From positions 496,001 to 560,000 of the forward strand of contig JARGSG010000028.1 of the NCBI GenBank assembly GCA_030374805.1: 64,000 bases of DNA, read 5' to 3'. Each line of letters starts with the position of its first letter. Positions within the stretch are counted from its first letter, which is position 1. Position numbers and translations under genes: made by a program. The DNA comes from Gracilaria gracilis (Eukaryota > Rhodophyta > Florideophyceae > Gracilariales > Gracilariaceae). This document shows, piece after piece, positions 1-11,699 of this stretch. The notes beneath the pieces were generated by a model. It was not told the DNA's origin and made no database searches. It worked only from the letters and a program-made list of their open reading frames with translations.

Positions 1-2577
1 CAGCGTGTTCACAGCACAGCGATGGCACACCATCACCTCTGAGAACGACATCGACCTCAAGATTAGTGACGTCGAATCTCACAATTCTCTAGGACTCGGT
101 GAACGCTATCAAGAGCCATTTCGTCGCCTCTATCGAAAAATAAGACAGGACGCCCCCAAAATCGACAAGATGATCGTGCTCCGAATCGCTGTCAAGGCGA
201 TGAATGACACAGTCGGCCCAGACGGATACGTTCCCTCACTACTGGTGTTCGGAGGCCTCCCGCGCTTCCCCGCTACTACCAGTGAACTACCTGGCCAGAA
301 GGACCGCATGCGCGCACTTGAGTCCGCCCGCACAGAATATGCCGCCATCGTGGCTCGTCTGCGCGTCCCCCAAGCGCTACGTTCCCGCATCCCGCCAGTG
401 TCAAAGTACGTCTTCGCCCCTGGTGACCTATTTCATGTCTACCGAGAAGGTAGCAAGCAGTTCGTCGGACCCATCCCGATCGTAAGGGTATCTGACAAGC
501 AGCTGTACGTGAAGCTCAACTACCGGTTGACACAATTCGACGTCTCCCAAGCTGTTCCTTCATCCGTATTCACTGATAACCACGCCGTCGATACACTCCG
601 ACACCAGCTCGAGCAGTTTCAGAGCGAACCCCCATCGCAACTCCCCGCCGCAAGGCCGTCCCACAAAACATCCCCAAGCATTTTAATCACGGAGATCATT
701 CCCTACCGAAACCCACGGAACTCGGACCCAGCATTCATCCCTGCGACACTTAAAGACCTTGAGGGACTCCTAAAGCGTGGCACATACAAAGTTGTCTGCA
801 AAGAAGACCTTCCAGCCGACGCCAACATCATGGGCGGCCGCTTCACTCTGTGCATCAAGAACGCGGAGACTGACAACCCCGTCTATAAAGCCCGTTTCAT
901 TGCACAAGGTCACATGAATCGCGAGAAAGGCAGCATTATCCACCATGCCACCACACTCCAGCAATGCTCAATCCGTATCATCCTAGCCGTAGCCGCCATC
1001 TTCGGTTTTCAGCTTTGGTCTACAGACATTACACAGGCGTACCTGCAGTCTGCATTCGAGCTCATGCACGACATTTACATCTGACCCACCGCAGAATTTG
1101 AATTGGCTCCAAACCAACTGCTCAAGCTACTGCGCCCACTTTACGGCCTAACGGAATCCGGGGACTACTGGAACTATACGTTTCCTGATCACATGCAGTC
1201 CGACCTGCATATGAAACAAGCGATCGGAGATCTATCGCTGTTCTTCAAGCACGTCCAGGGTAAACTACAATGTTTAGCTGGAACCTACGTTGAAGACTCA
1301 TTGCTCACCGGGACAAAAGACTTCATGGACGAAACAGAGGCTACAGCATCCAGCTTCGAATCAAAGCAGAAAGTTCTCGACAATTTTGTCTTTGCCGGAT
1401 CAGAAGTATCGAATACCGACAGAGGTTTTTGTTTACACCAGCGCAAACAAATATCTCGACTGAAGCCCCGTACGAAGTGCTCTACTTTCCTGGAGTTCAA
1501 GTCACGACTGATGTCTATCGGCTGGATCACACATACGCGACCAGACGTTTCCTGCTGCGTGTCTCAACTGGCCCAAACGACCGAGCTCACGTTCTCACAA
1601 GAGCACATCACGCAACTCAACTCGACGATCAGTTATCTACGGAGTACTTCTGAACAGGGCATTTTACAGCAACCATTGGATCTGGATTCATTGTATACCA
1701 GAGTATACACGGACGCCTCATTTGCCAATAACAAAGATCAAACCTCCCAGCTTGGATACGTCGTCACTCTATGTGATAAATTCAACCGCTGCAACGTACT
1801 CTCATTTCGATCGTACAAATCTCGCCGTGTGGTGCGCCGTGTTCTTGGTGGGGAGATTTACGCTTTTCCTGACGGATTCGATGCGGCGTACATGCTTGGT
1901 CATGATCTTGAGAAAATATTGAACCGCAAGCTTAGACTGTGTATGCTTACGGACAGCAAATCACTTTTTGACACTATTGTGAAGAATTCCTTCATTACTG
2001 AGAAGAGGTTGATGATTGACGTATGCGCAGCAAGAGAAGCATATCAGAAGCTCGAGATATCTGACATCGGTTATATTGATGGCAAGGATAACCCAGCAGA
2101 CGGACTAACGAAGCCGAAACTTTGCGCTGCTTTGATTAAGCTACTCCAAACTGGGACTGCAACCCACGAAGTCAATCAATGGGTTGTTCGGCACAATCAG
2201 AGCGTGTTCAACTGAACTTTGCATCTGGCACCCCGACTCCGTACTATGTTCTGCGGATGTTCTTGCATCTTGTTTTCGTACTCGACATTGTCTGCTCCAT
2301 TGCTGGAGCTCTACGCATGATTGAGACATTGCTGTACCTTTTCGACTTGTACTGCATTGTCATCTTTTGGAAGAGAGTGAGTGATGATGAACAGTCACAA
2401 CTGACAGGCCTGTAATCGGGCGTGACACGAAAGGTCGTCAGCCAGCTCGGCTGACCTACATATACCCACCGTCACCTTTCCTTCTTCACACCTACGTTAA
2501 GATAATCTATCTTGTAACCATAACCTACCATCTTCCTCGTAGTTGAATTTCGTCCTACGCGGCCGGTAAGCGTTACA
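1..2577 (+). mobile_element. Ty1/copia LTR retrotransposon, 3' part (fossil)
   Basis: Only the 3' part of a copia-group element lies in the window; its gag and 5' LTR are to the left of base 1. Reading rightwards, 5-1084 holds the end of the integrase region and the first part of the reverse transcriptase, with the hallmark WSTDITQAYLQ near 1015-1050. The region 1103-2215 holds the rest of the reverse transcriptase (YVEDSLLTG near 1285-1310) and RNase H (VYTDASFANNKDQTSQLGY near 1705-1765, then a copia-type DGKDNPADGLTK near 2080-2115). The gene order integrase, RT, RNase H identifies Ty1/copia. The copy is broken in a small number of places. It abuts a gypsy fossil on the right. Confidence 0.85.
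2400..2577 (+). repeat. Probable 3' LTR of the copia element
   Basis: After the RNase H gene the sequence runs to a stretch that begins TGACAGGC and ends GCGTTACA, giving the TG...CA ends of an LTR. It contains a TATA-like ACATATAC near 2457 and is followed at once by unrelated gypsy sequence. Only one copy lies in the window, so the boundary rests on the TG...CA ends and on where the next element begins. Confidence 0.4.
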
Positions 2578-2589
2578 AGTAACGCACAG

Positions 2590-3050
2590 CTCACTGCAGA
2601 GCGACACCATTACTTGGGATTCCGGTAGTATAGAAACTGACGCGGCTACGCGGAGCTTTGTGGATTCAAGTGTAGTGGGCGGTGGTTCCTGCGCAGCAGG
2701 GAGGGGAACTTGCTTCTTCGACGCACGCTTCAGCGGGCGACGGACAATTGGGAGTGATGAACCGTCCTCAAATTACACACGCCTGAGGCGGGGCCTGATT
2801 GCATCGACGAATCTGTCGCAGTAATCTCATCCCAAGATAACTGGGGCAGCAAACGACCGACACACTATAAAGTCGAGCTTCACCGCGGAGGTTCCGGGAC
2901 GCAAGACTAAGTCGATTGTTCCTGCCGTTTTCAACGGGTTTTTGTTCACGTCTGCGACGTTGGGTACCGCTTGGCGGCGAGTACGTGTCCGCACATGCGG
3001 AGGCAAGAGATATTCCACAGTGAAGTTCGTTCAAGCGCCTGTGGCCAACA
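2590..3050 (-). mobile_element. Gypsy copy A, distal fragment (fossil)
   Basis: This stretch matches, base by base with many changes, the protease-region sequence of the better preserved gypsy copy at about 30,870-31,310 (shared landmarks GGTTCCTGCGCAGCAGG and CACGCCTGAGGCGGGGCC). It is the downstream end of copy A, whose upstream part resumes at about 5,508 after an inserted segment. It is far more diverged from copy B than B's two LTRs are from each other, so it is the older of the two. Broken throughout. Confidence 0.75.
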
Positions 3051-3508
3051 CAGCGATAATGCGCACCATAAACTGAGGGTTTATAAAGTACACTTACGCG
3101 AGTGAGTATCAACAATGCCCAAGAAATTGGGATAGTATGCGCAGCACCGAAGCGGCGACAAAGGAGCATGCAGCGACGATAGCAACGGGGCACGATACAG
3201 GCGTGCAGCACCGGTAGCGGCGGCAGAATGACCCTATGGGAAACTACACGATAAAGAATAGGCTAGGGTGTGCTTGGTGTTTACCACGGTGAGCTCCGCC
3301 CAGTGGGAGGTGTCTTAACTGCACCCCCGGGGCAGCAGCCACGTGTCGAAAAAGAATAATCAGTCTACCTACCACAAGGGTCCCTAAGGGCTGGCACGAC
3401 ATGGTTCGCAAGCCCTACACGTAAACACCCTAAAGGGAACCGTGTGCATACTAACTACTACATCTACTTACTATGCATGCCCAATATGGGCCAGTACAGG
3501 CGGTTACT
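3051..3508. other. Unassigned insert between gypsy A and a pogo-like element
   Basis: About 450 bases with no convincing reading frame on either strand. It lies left of the pogo-like terminal repeat and right of the point where gypsy homology stops. ACAGCGAT at the gypsy break and ACAGTGAT where gypsy resumes (about 5,508) could be an 8-base target duplication around the whole 2.45-kb insert, in which case this stretch came in with it. Confidence 0.3.
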
Positions 3509-5512
3509 GTTAATAGTGGGGGTTCCGAAATAGTGTAGACACACAATAAAGTGTAAACCACACTAATTCAGACACGTTCAGTGCGACTGCATTCGTAATT
3601 AGTGTGAAATGAACGAGTTTCAGGCTTCCTGGTTTACGTTTGCGCCCCAAATCAGCCCAAGTCTACCAGAGGTCACCTACTCCAAGCAATCCATTCCCAG
3701 TTACCTGCAATCATCAGCAATAATGTCTCTTGACGCTTCCCCCATACGCAGCGCATTTGCCAGCATGTCCTCAGTCCCAAACACAAACCAAAGCCCCCCA
3801 AACACCGAGATCGACGCCAATCCAGTTTAAAATGACCCAAAACCCTCCCCTATTCCTCTGAACCCAGCAGAAGCTCCGAAACCAAGCAGGATCTCTCAGG
3901 TTGTTCTCACGCACACAAATCGTGCCACAATTGCACGATGGATGGTAAAAGATGCCATTGCTCATGGCGAGAAGCACGTCACCTCACGGGCAGTGAAAAT
4001 TTTTCCACAATACTTCCGCTCCTCGTACAAAGCCAATATACAAAGGGCTAGCCGGTATTGGAAATTGGACGTCTTTAACGGTTGGCCACAATCAGTTGTC
4101 AAGACTCGGTAATATATCGTTTGTGAAGCACACCAAAACAGGCTTGAAACGCCATTACTGCAAAGCGAAAGGACGTGGGCGAATTACGACACCCTGGGTA
4201 GCCGCCTTGCATGGCGACCTCCTTGACAATTTTAACCGTTTACGCAAGTGTGGCGTGAAGTTTAACATGAAGCTTCTTCGACGTTTGGCCCTTTACCTGA
4301 TTGGTCTCAATAGTTCCCGACCCTACCACAAAAATATGATTGCTCCACGCAGCAATGTGTTGATTAAGGATCGAATCACGGTTCGGTGGGTACAATCCTT
4401 CATAGAAAGGAAGCACATTGTAAGCCGTGCCCAGTGCGAGAAGCTCATGGTATCACCAGCCAAGCAAGAAAAATTCGAGAGAGAGGTAGCCTATCATCTC
4501 GGCCAAGTTGCTCGAGAGTTTCGCAGCCAGTCTTTGCGGGAAGAAGACGTGTTTAACGCCGACGAGACGCACCTCTCCATCATCATGGATGACCACAAGA
4601 CTCTGGCTCTTGTCGGCGATGAAAGCGTTCGGTATGCAGATGTCGTCTCTGGTGACGACGGGATGACGATGATGGTGTTAATTGCTGGTGGACCCCACGC
4701 CAGACTTGAGACCCCGATGATGATATTCAAGAATTATCCAATCCGCGGTCTTGTTGACGATGCCTCTGGGGTCACATATCAAACAGGCCCAAAAGCATGG
4801 ATGGAAAAACACGTTTTTCTCCAGTGGGTTAGTGAGAAGAGAGTGCTCGCACCGTTGCCGAACGGGAGGAAACGCGTGCTGTACATGGACAACGTTAGTT
4901 CGCACGACATAACAGAAGCAGTGAGGAAGGCCCTATCTGAGAGTAACACCGAAGTCCGCTTTTTCCCCTGCAATGCCACACATTTGGTGCAGCCCGCAGA
5001 CAGCCTCGTCATTCAAAAGCTTAAAACATATTGGCGCAATGATTGGGATGACTTTAAGATGTCCATGTTACAGAACGGAATGTGAATGGATGGTGCCAGA
5101 GCATCCGGGAAGTTATCAAATCCCGGAAAGCGGCATTTTCTCAAGTTGGCTGCGCAGTCGGTGCGGGCGGTAAGTAACCAACGTAACGCAGCCGGAGTTA
5201 CTAACGCCCGGAAGGCAATTATTAGATGTGGCCTTGGGTTGAACCTGAACGGACACTGGGAAGAGCGGCAGCTCTTCCCTGGGCTTCAAGCGATCATTTC
5301 CAAGTATCGCGACAACTTCAACGGTCAAGTTGTTGGTGCAATAGAGTGAACACAGTCCACACTATTTTGGTAAACATTTAATTAGTGTGGTCCACACTAA
5401 TTAACTCGCACAACTAATAGTGTAGACACCGAAATAGTGTGGACCACAATTTTTGCTGTGAAGTGCTCTAGAATCAGGGGTTCAGAATTAGTGTGGTCCA
5501 CACTAATAACAG
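3509..5512 (+). mobile_element. pogo/Tigger-like DNA transposon inserted in gypsy A
   Basis: A DDE_1-type transposase gene is bracketed by similar inverted ends: CTGTTAATAGTG on the left, and on the right CACTAATAACAG, whose reverse complement is CTGTTATTAGTG. Inside both ends lie repeated copies of AGTGTGGTCCACACTAAT-like palindromic words (5,380-5,510, with variants at 3,525-3,605). These look like clustered transposase-binding sites. The left flank shows TA, the usual pogo target; the right flank shows TG. The element interrupts the gypsy fossil that continues on both sides. Confidence 0.6.
3609..5349 (+). pseudogene. pogo/Tigger-like (DDE_1) transposase
   Basis: Cut-and-paste transposase acting in the nucleus. 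A helix-turn-helix region (ANIQRASRYWKLD, about 3,910-4,090) precedes the DDE domain. The first catalytic Asp is in VFNADETHLSIIMDD (about 4,550), the second in LYMDNVSSHD (about 4,880), and an Asp follows in VQPADSLVIQKLK (about 4,990). A conserved tail (GKLSNPGKRHFLKLAAQSV and LNLNGHWEERQLFPGLQ) ends at 5,349. The gene changes frame near 4,093, has a TAA at 3,828 in the N-terminal frame, and has a lone TGA at 5,083-5,085 where a tryptophan codon would read through. The main frame 4,096-5,085 is otherwise clean, so decay is modest. Confidence 0.8.
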
Positions 5513-7980
5513 TGATCGCCTGTACCATTGCCCTACAGTTTAAACCTAGGTCACCGTAAACCTTGTAGTTACGCATGGCCATAACCAGGACTCTTTCTAA
5601 GAACCGGTTATTATTAAACCGTATCCAGGGTCAACAGAGAACACTCAAGTGTCCCGATTCCGCGTCAGCCATGTCTTTTCTCGAGAGGATTTTCATCGGG
5701 GAGCGAAGCGGTGACGCCTCGGACGTCAACAGTTTCCACTCTAAGGACTTCTCTCCCGAATGGGAGACTCTTCCGATCATTTTTCCCGATCTCCCGCCTC
5801 GAGCGGTTGCTCAGGTTCCCCGACCTCGCGTGCTTGGGCACGCGGGCCTTGGGTTTCCGCGGTAGCGGTGTCTGGTCAATTCGCAACGTGATGAGCCGAA
5901 GGCATCGGTTGAACCGGCTGTACCGGGACGCGCTGCGGTGGCGGCGCCGTTGATACGATATGGGCAAAGTCCGTCTTGGGACGGAGATACGACGTCCTTG
6001 AGACGGAAGGTTTCTCCTCTGGAGTGAGGGTCTCATAGTTCACTGTCACCTTGGCCATCTCTCCCATGGAGAGGAGGCACTGTGGTGACGTTTGACCATG
6101 ATTGTAGCATAGATGGCATATCATTGCTTGCCTCCCCTGACGAGGGGGTCCATTCCGGTTGTCCGTGAAGCGTACCGCTGGGCGGGAATTCTGCCATCCT
6201 GGCCGTTGATAACGGGTCCCTCCGTTCGAGTACGGGATTTGGGACCCATGGACTCAGGAGGCATCGGCGTAGAGTACGGTGCCTTCCCGGGAGGTCTCGA
6301 AGGAAGCATCCGTCGTCGACGGAAGGTCCGTTGTTAGGATGGATTCAACACCGCTCTAAGCGAGTTGGACGTTATCATACTCCTATGGAGGTACCTGATC
6401 CGTGACGAGCGAGATTGACGGGGAACGTGTGTTTATCAACAAATCCATGGCGGGTTTGTATCGAGTAGTCAAGGACCTAGCGCGAAGCGCCTCACCTTGA
6501 ACTCTCGCATATTGAATGAGCTCGAAGTATGTGGTATTCCGCCTATTTTTGCGGTAGGGGAGGACCAAAGTCCGGATAGCCAGGTCCAATCCGTTAGAAA
6601 CATTTTGCACCGCTCAGTACCGGGGTAGAGATTCCCAGAGCGGTGGAAAGCCTTGTTCAGGCGTACCAAGAAATCGTTTTTTGTCTCGCCTGAGCGCTGA
6701 GACGTGTCTCGCAATGCGAGAATCGCCGCCTGGATGGCGTCTTTCGTTGCGTACGATCGTAGCAGATACTGAAATGCTTCGGGCTAGCAAGTACCTCCTC
6801 CTTCGGAGGCTCGCGAAGAGCCTCTTACGGAGTTATATTGGTCCTCAGCCATTCCACGTAAGAAATACGTAGTGCCATGAAGGTTTGGCCTTCGTTCATC
6901 CCGAGGACGTTGGCTTCTGGCACAAAGCGTGCAAGAAAATCCAGCATAAAGATTGGTTCTTCTCCAGTGAACAACTGTTTGAGAACGAGAGCTGCATCCG
7001 CTTGATGCAGTCCTTGACTTTTCCCGTACCACGGGGGGTATGATCCAATGAGGAGTCTTCGAAACGGTGGTACCAGGATGAAAACAACTTACGATACAAC
7101 GGGTTTGTGGGCTTCAGCTCTTTCATGCCGGAATGCATTCGTCCCTTATTACCGGCAAGGACAACGCCTTGTGTGACTGTACACCGCTTAGAGCGTGACG
7201 AGTGCCTTACGCGATCATCGTCAGACGACGAGTCAGCAGCATCCGAGTTGTTCGGGTCCGAAATTTACGAAGTTGATGAGTCCGATCCCTGATCGTTCTA
7301 TGGATTCTTCGGCCGACGGCAGTTTTTCTCGCGAGTGGCATTTTTGGCCCCGTGCAATACAGCGACTGGCTCCGCCGCAGCAGGGGCATTCACGAAAATT
7401 GTTTGCTCCAACGTCTCCAGAAGGGTGCGCGCACGATCGAATCGAGTTTGAATTCCTTTGAGGAAGGCGGCAGGTTGAACAAAGCATTCCAACATTGTGT
7501 TGACGTCCCACTGTAGCGTGCGGAGGTCCTGAGCAACATCAATTGCAGAGGAGTCATCCGCTTGTTGGCGAAGAGCGTTAACGACCACTACAAACGAATT
7601 ATGATCAATGTGCAACTCGCGCAATTACTCTCCCAGAACGGAACTCTGGGAAGTTCTTTCCTTCTCTCGACGAGGCTGAAAAACCGGGGCTGCGGGTGTA
7701 TCTGTGGCAGCTTGAGCCGCTACAGCAACGGCAGAAGCCCGGAAAGCACCTTCAGTGGAGGGAATCAAAAGGGGAGAAAGGAAATGTCTGGAGTGCCTGT
7801 TGTTGACCAGACGTCCCCGAAGACGTCTTCGTTTCCAACGTGGAGCCCAGGCGAATATGTATCTCCGAGACAAACCGAGTATCGGTCAATACACCTAAAA
7901 ATCGAGAAAGATTTGGAACGTGCTGGGTATGTAAATCCCAAAACTGTCGCCTTTAACTGTGGTGCACCGGCGTAGAATAA
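5508..7980 (-). mobile_element. Gypsy copy A, gag and 5' pol part (fossil)
   Basis: Minus-strand remains of the same gypsy family as the copy at 22.9-53.9 kb. From right to left it holds a Ser/Pro-rich gag start (7,625-7,975), a gag core (7,298-7,624 with LRTLQWDVNTMLECF), a capsid-like region (6,383-7,138), a CHLC...H...C knuckle (about 6,080-6,120) and the start of the protease region (5,508-6,036). It is clearly older than copy B and broken in many places. Its value is as a reference: its gag core shows what copy B looked like before the 18.9-kb element landed in it. Confidence 0.75.
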
Positions 7981-8430
7981 AGCATGGTGAAGGTTTTAGA
8001 AGAATACCAGCATACGAAAGCGAGAAGGGCGAGAAAGAACAGCAAGCTTCTTTTCAAATGGAATGTCGGAAGGCGGAGAGGTTAAAGAAGGAGGCATCAA
8101 AGACCAAAGCACAAGAGCAGAGAGCAAAGGGGGAGCAGCGGCGAGAGGAAGACCGCAGGAGAAAAAACATCGTTTTGTATCGAGGAAGGGTGGCAAAAGA
8201 CTGCATGCATCATGTACGACGTAGCCGGCGGAATTACATGATGCGGACTTCGGAGAGCTTTGGATTAACTGTTCTGTGTGTGGCGCAGACGGTGTGGGAG
8301 TTGCTCGGATAGGTTGGTGGTGATGCGGTTGCGCCGGCTTCGTTTCGAAAGCCGACCATTTTTGGCTTTTTTGAACGTAATGAGACACAAGACAAAGATG
8401 GTCCTCTGGGAAACGCAGTGGTAGGGGTCA
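7981..8430 (+). pseudogene. 3' fragment of a pogo-like transposase gene (tentative)
   Basis: A plus-strand frame at 8,010-8,180 encodes a strongly charged Lys/Glu/Arg helix (KAERLKKEASKTKAQEQRAK). In another frame it is followed by LWINCSVCG and a second Cys-rich stretch at about 8,255-8,350. A charged helix followed by a WxxCxxC patch is the usual C-terminal end of pogo/Tigger transposases. No catalytic part is attached, so it is a stub. The family call rests on composition and the Cys patch alone. Confidence 0.35.
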
Positions 8431-8832
8431 CAGTCTGATTGTCAGCGTCCGTATTGAAAAAGGAGCGCCAAATCGATTGCGGTGGTCAGTGGCGGGCTAG
8501 AATGGCTGAGATTAGAGATAAACAAACGTTTTAAAAAACTGTCCAATTTGAGCCCTTTAGGAACGGTACATTAGAGCTAAATAGGGAGATTACGCCACGA
8601 ACAATTCATTATATAGGGTGTAAAAATTAGTCACACGTGGAACAAAGAAATCTGTAACGATTTCCGACAGAATTGATATTACGCACAAGCTTCTCCCCAG
8701 AGGTGTGCATCATATTCAAACGTTTGAATATATTTCGTTTAAACGAACAACCGTTCCCACTCAGCCTACGCTTGAGACTGCATACATGGCTCTGTCGGTA
8801 GTGCTAAAAGCGCACGGGAGAAGAGCAGCATA
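8431..8832. other. No gene seen
   Basis: About 400 bases between the pogo stub and the first PIF/Harbinger gene. AT-rich, with no frame that resembles a known protein. It may include the left end of the PIF element, but I could not pair it with a right end. Confidence 0.4.
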
Positions 8833-9985
8833 TTGCAGACTAAAGCTTGGCAAACGCTGTTTGTGTGTCTCTCAAAGCGTCGCAGTGTACATCAGTTTGA
8901 AACTTCTTTGCCGCTTGTTTCCACGTTTCTAAACTACAGGCGACAGGCAATGAACTACCAACAAAGTTTCATACGCAGTAACCTTCTTTCCTACACATCT
9001 TTTGAAGGTGTTTTCGACGACATGAACGACGAAATGTGTTTGCTGCATTTTCGATTTTGGCCCCGCGATTTACCTCGTATTGTCCAAGTTTTCTGCCCTT
9101 TTTAACTCACAACATGATACGCAATCGTTACAAATCGGATCATATACTGACTTCTTACATTGTTCTTAGCCATTTAGCCACACCGCATAGATGGATTGAT
9201 AGAGAAACCATGTTTCGAAGAAACGCATCCAACCTGAGTGAGATATTCTGGGAGAGTAATGACGGATTTTTTCCACGATTACGAAGGTCTTCTAAATGGC
9301 CCGCTAACCGCGCCGTATGTCGCTGGTAAGGCAACAGATTGGGCAGCGGCTATACATGCGAAAATGAATGCTCTCGACAACTGCGTAGGGTTTATTTACG
9401 GTACTAGAGTTGTCCGGACGGGAAATTTGTAAAACAGTATATTATTTTACGAATTTCCCGTCCCGACAACTCTGGATTGCAAAAATTTGTACACATAGGG
9501 CACAAGAGGTGCCATGCCCCCTTAAGTTTCAGGTGAAAGTTTGTCCAGATGGAATCATACTCCACGCATATGGGCCTGTAAAAGGGCGTCGTCATGACTG
9601 GACGTTGTACAGCCGGTCTGGTATGGCACCACAATTGAAGTCGGTTAGGTTGGTGGCGAATGTGCAGTATTTTATCTACGGCCACAGTGGCTGCAATTGC
9701 CGGAAGTGTCTTGAAACGCCATTTCAAGGTTCTAACTTGAGTTTCAACCAGAAGTATTTCAATAAGGGAATCGCTGGTGGACGGATCACGGTGAAATGGA
9801 TATTTAAAGAAAAAAAGTCTTACAGGAGCACTACCGATTACTGAAGGAAGATGCGCGATTTACAGACGCCAGCGGGTTTGATGTATATGGCTGCGCTTTT
9901 GCTCATATGCGAATTTGCTTCTATGGGAATCAGGTTGCGAAGTACTTCGATTGCAGGCCTCCAATTCTATCAGAATACCGTTCAT
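8833..9985 (+). pseudogene. PIF/Harbinger transposase 1
   Basis: DDE_Tnp_4 transposase spread over several frames. The N-terminal domain FDDMNDEMCLLHFRFWPRDL is at about 9,010-9,075. The region SDHILTSYIVLSHL...ATPHRWIDRETMF follows at about 9,135-9,215, then NALDNCVGFIYGT (9,367-9,405), where the first catalytic Asp of the family's GFIDGT is Tyr. Next come GHKRCHA and LKFQVKVCPDGI (9,497-9,555), GPVKGRRHDWTLY with the second Asp (9,570-9,610), and YFNKGIAGGRITVKWIF (about 9,755-9,810). The tail NQVAKYFDCRPPILSEYRSS ends at about 9,985. A 68-bp foldback interrupts it at 9,406-9,473, and a run of C near 9,510 shifts the frame. Not functional. Confidence 0.8.
9406..9473. repeat. 68-bp foldback inserted in the PIF transposase
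   Basis: Two 29-base arms (9,406-9,434 and 9,445-9,473) are inverted copies with two mismatches, around the 10-base loop CAGTATATTA. Outer ends are AGAGTTGTC and GACAACTCT. It lies directly after the GFIYGT codons and before the conserved GHKRCH region, so it is an insertion rather than part of the gene. It could be a minimal miniature inverted-repeat element or a hairpin formed during repair. Confidence 0.7.
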
Positions 9986-10984
9986 CAAAAGGATGATCAG
10001 CTGTCAATTGGCGGCGTAGGGGCCAGCTCAAATTTCGCAGCGAGCGTAGGCTCTGTGAGGAGCGGGGCGACGAGCAGGGCGGGAGCGAAGAGCCTGAACC
10101 AGAATTCACACTTCCTCCCAAACTACTATTCTTGGGCTTTTCTTGAGAGGGCTCCTGTGCCTTCATGCCCCGCATTACATCCATCATGAGACGAAACTTT
10201 TCCATTTCGATACGTTGAACTTCTTTGTGCCCCTTGACGTCGTTCTTCGTGGTCTAGTTCGAGCTCTCTTCTCTCCGCCTCGAACCTTTTTCTTTCGAGC
10301 TTTAGACCAGGCTCTTCAATTTTTATACGCCGAGCATCGCCACGCTCCAAAGACTCAATAACAACTTGCGTCTCTTCCAGAATTGAAAAAATACTTCATG
10401 CGTTACCCTTAGCTCGCTTGGAATTTTTTTGAGATCCATATCCGTTGCTACCATCTTTCGCACCGGCTTCTTTGCGTTTGGCTCCCTTATGATAGCACCA
10501 AGTCTCTCTTTCCGACGTTCTTGCTCTTCCGCCTTTTGTTTCCTTTCCTCTTTCTGTTGTTGCATGTCGTCTCTTGCTTCTTTCGTGATGCTAATCTATT
10601 CATTCATCTCTCCAAGTTCTTCACCCAAACCATTCATGGCTGCTTCTATCTTGTCGTTTGCGTCAAATCTCTCTTGCACACGTTTGCACATGTCTTGTAG
10701 GGACATCAATGTCACCGCTTGTTGTATTTTTTGGGTCCCTGCACTTTTGCTGCAGCTACGTCGAAGCGCTCACGTGTTTTTCAATTGGAAGCTACATGCG
10801 CTCGGGCAGAGGCTAACTTTCTCAGGATGACCAAATTATTTTCTTTCGTGAAATGATGTTGGCGTGGTTTAGGTACTTGATGTACCGTTCTCGCTGGAAC
10901 CGGAGATGGAGGAGAAGAGGCTGCGGCTGGAGCCACAGGCCTGAAGAGATCTATGTCGGTATCGTTCGCAGAGCTGTTAGCCAT
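9930..10984 (-). pseudogene. Myb/SANT-like accessory gene of PIF/Harbinger 1
   Basis: Minus-strand gene running convergently into the transposase, as in other PIF/Harbinger elements, where a second Myb-like protein is needed for transposition. It starts at 10,984 with a Ser/Pro-rich leader, then HHFTKENNLVILRKLASARA (about 10,795-10,860), which resembles the first helix of a trihelix/SANT domain. It continues in other frames with a long charged helical region (QQQKEERKQKAEEQERRKER, about 10,505-10,565, and a similar one at about 10,250-10,350). Several frame breaks. The role is inferred from position and the SANT-like start. Confidence 0.55.
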
Positions 10985-11699
10985 AATGGAAGGAGATGTA
11001 GATCGATTTGAAATGGAAGGAACTCAGTGGTTTGTAGTCTTCACGTATCTTATTCGCTTCGTCATGGGGCCTCACTAAAAAGTCCGATTCCATAACCTTA
11101 AGGGCCGTTCCAGAAGTTTACGAAACTGAAACCTGGAAACCGCAAAATCATTTCGTTTCCAATACTTTTCTTCGCTCGTGTTCTGGAAAGTCGCGTCTGA
11201 CTCGGAAAGCGAAATCCAAAACACATGTGACGGAAGGATTCAGGCCGTCCCAACTGTTGAGAACACAGCAAAATGAGGACCGAAACGACAACCAAAGATT
11301 TCCATTCTCCAAAACCAAAATATTCTCCGCCACGCTCTGCTGTGACGGCACAAGCTGACGTGAGCTTCCAAAATTCGAGGAAAAGAGCAGCGTTCACTTC
11401 TAGCAGCTTTCATCTTGCTAGAGCTGCTTCTAAGTCGTGAAATGAATAGCTTTTGCCCCTATCAAATAAGGACCGTGTCTCCACGACTTATGTTCAACGT
11501 CAATGCCCACATGAATGGATGAACAGAAGACCACTCCAAGCGAATGTAACGAATGCCGACGACCCAGTTCTCACGACTTTCGATCATATTAAGATCATCA
11601 CTTCGAAGACACCAACGACAAAACGCTCTTGCTGCAAAGTCACTCAGCGTTGAAGGCATGTTGTTTCTCACATTACGCATCCTGGCGGAAGCCAGCTAG
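10985..11699. other. Spacer between the two PIF units, no clear gene
   Basis: No protein I can recognise. Small inverted repeat AGCAGCT...AGCTGCT at 11,402-11,428. Some of it is probably the end of PIF unit 1 and the 5' part of PIF unit 2. Short open frames at 11,098-11,397 (minus) and 11,462-11,680 (minus) have no recognisable motif. Confidence 0.35.
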
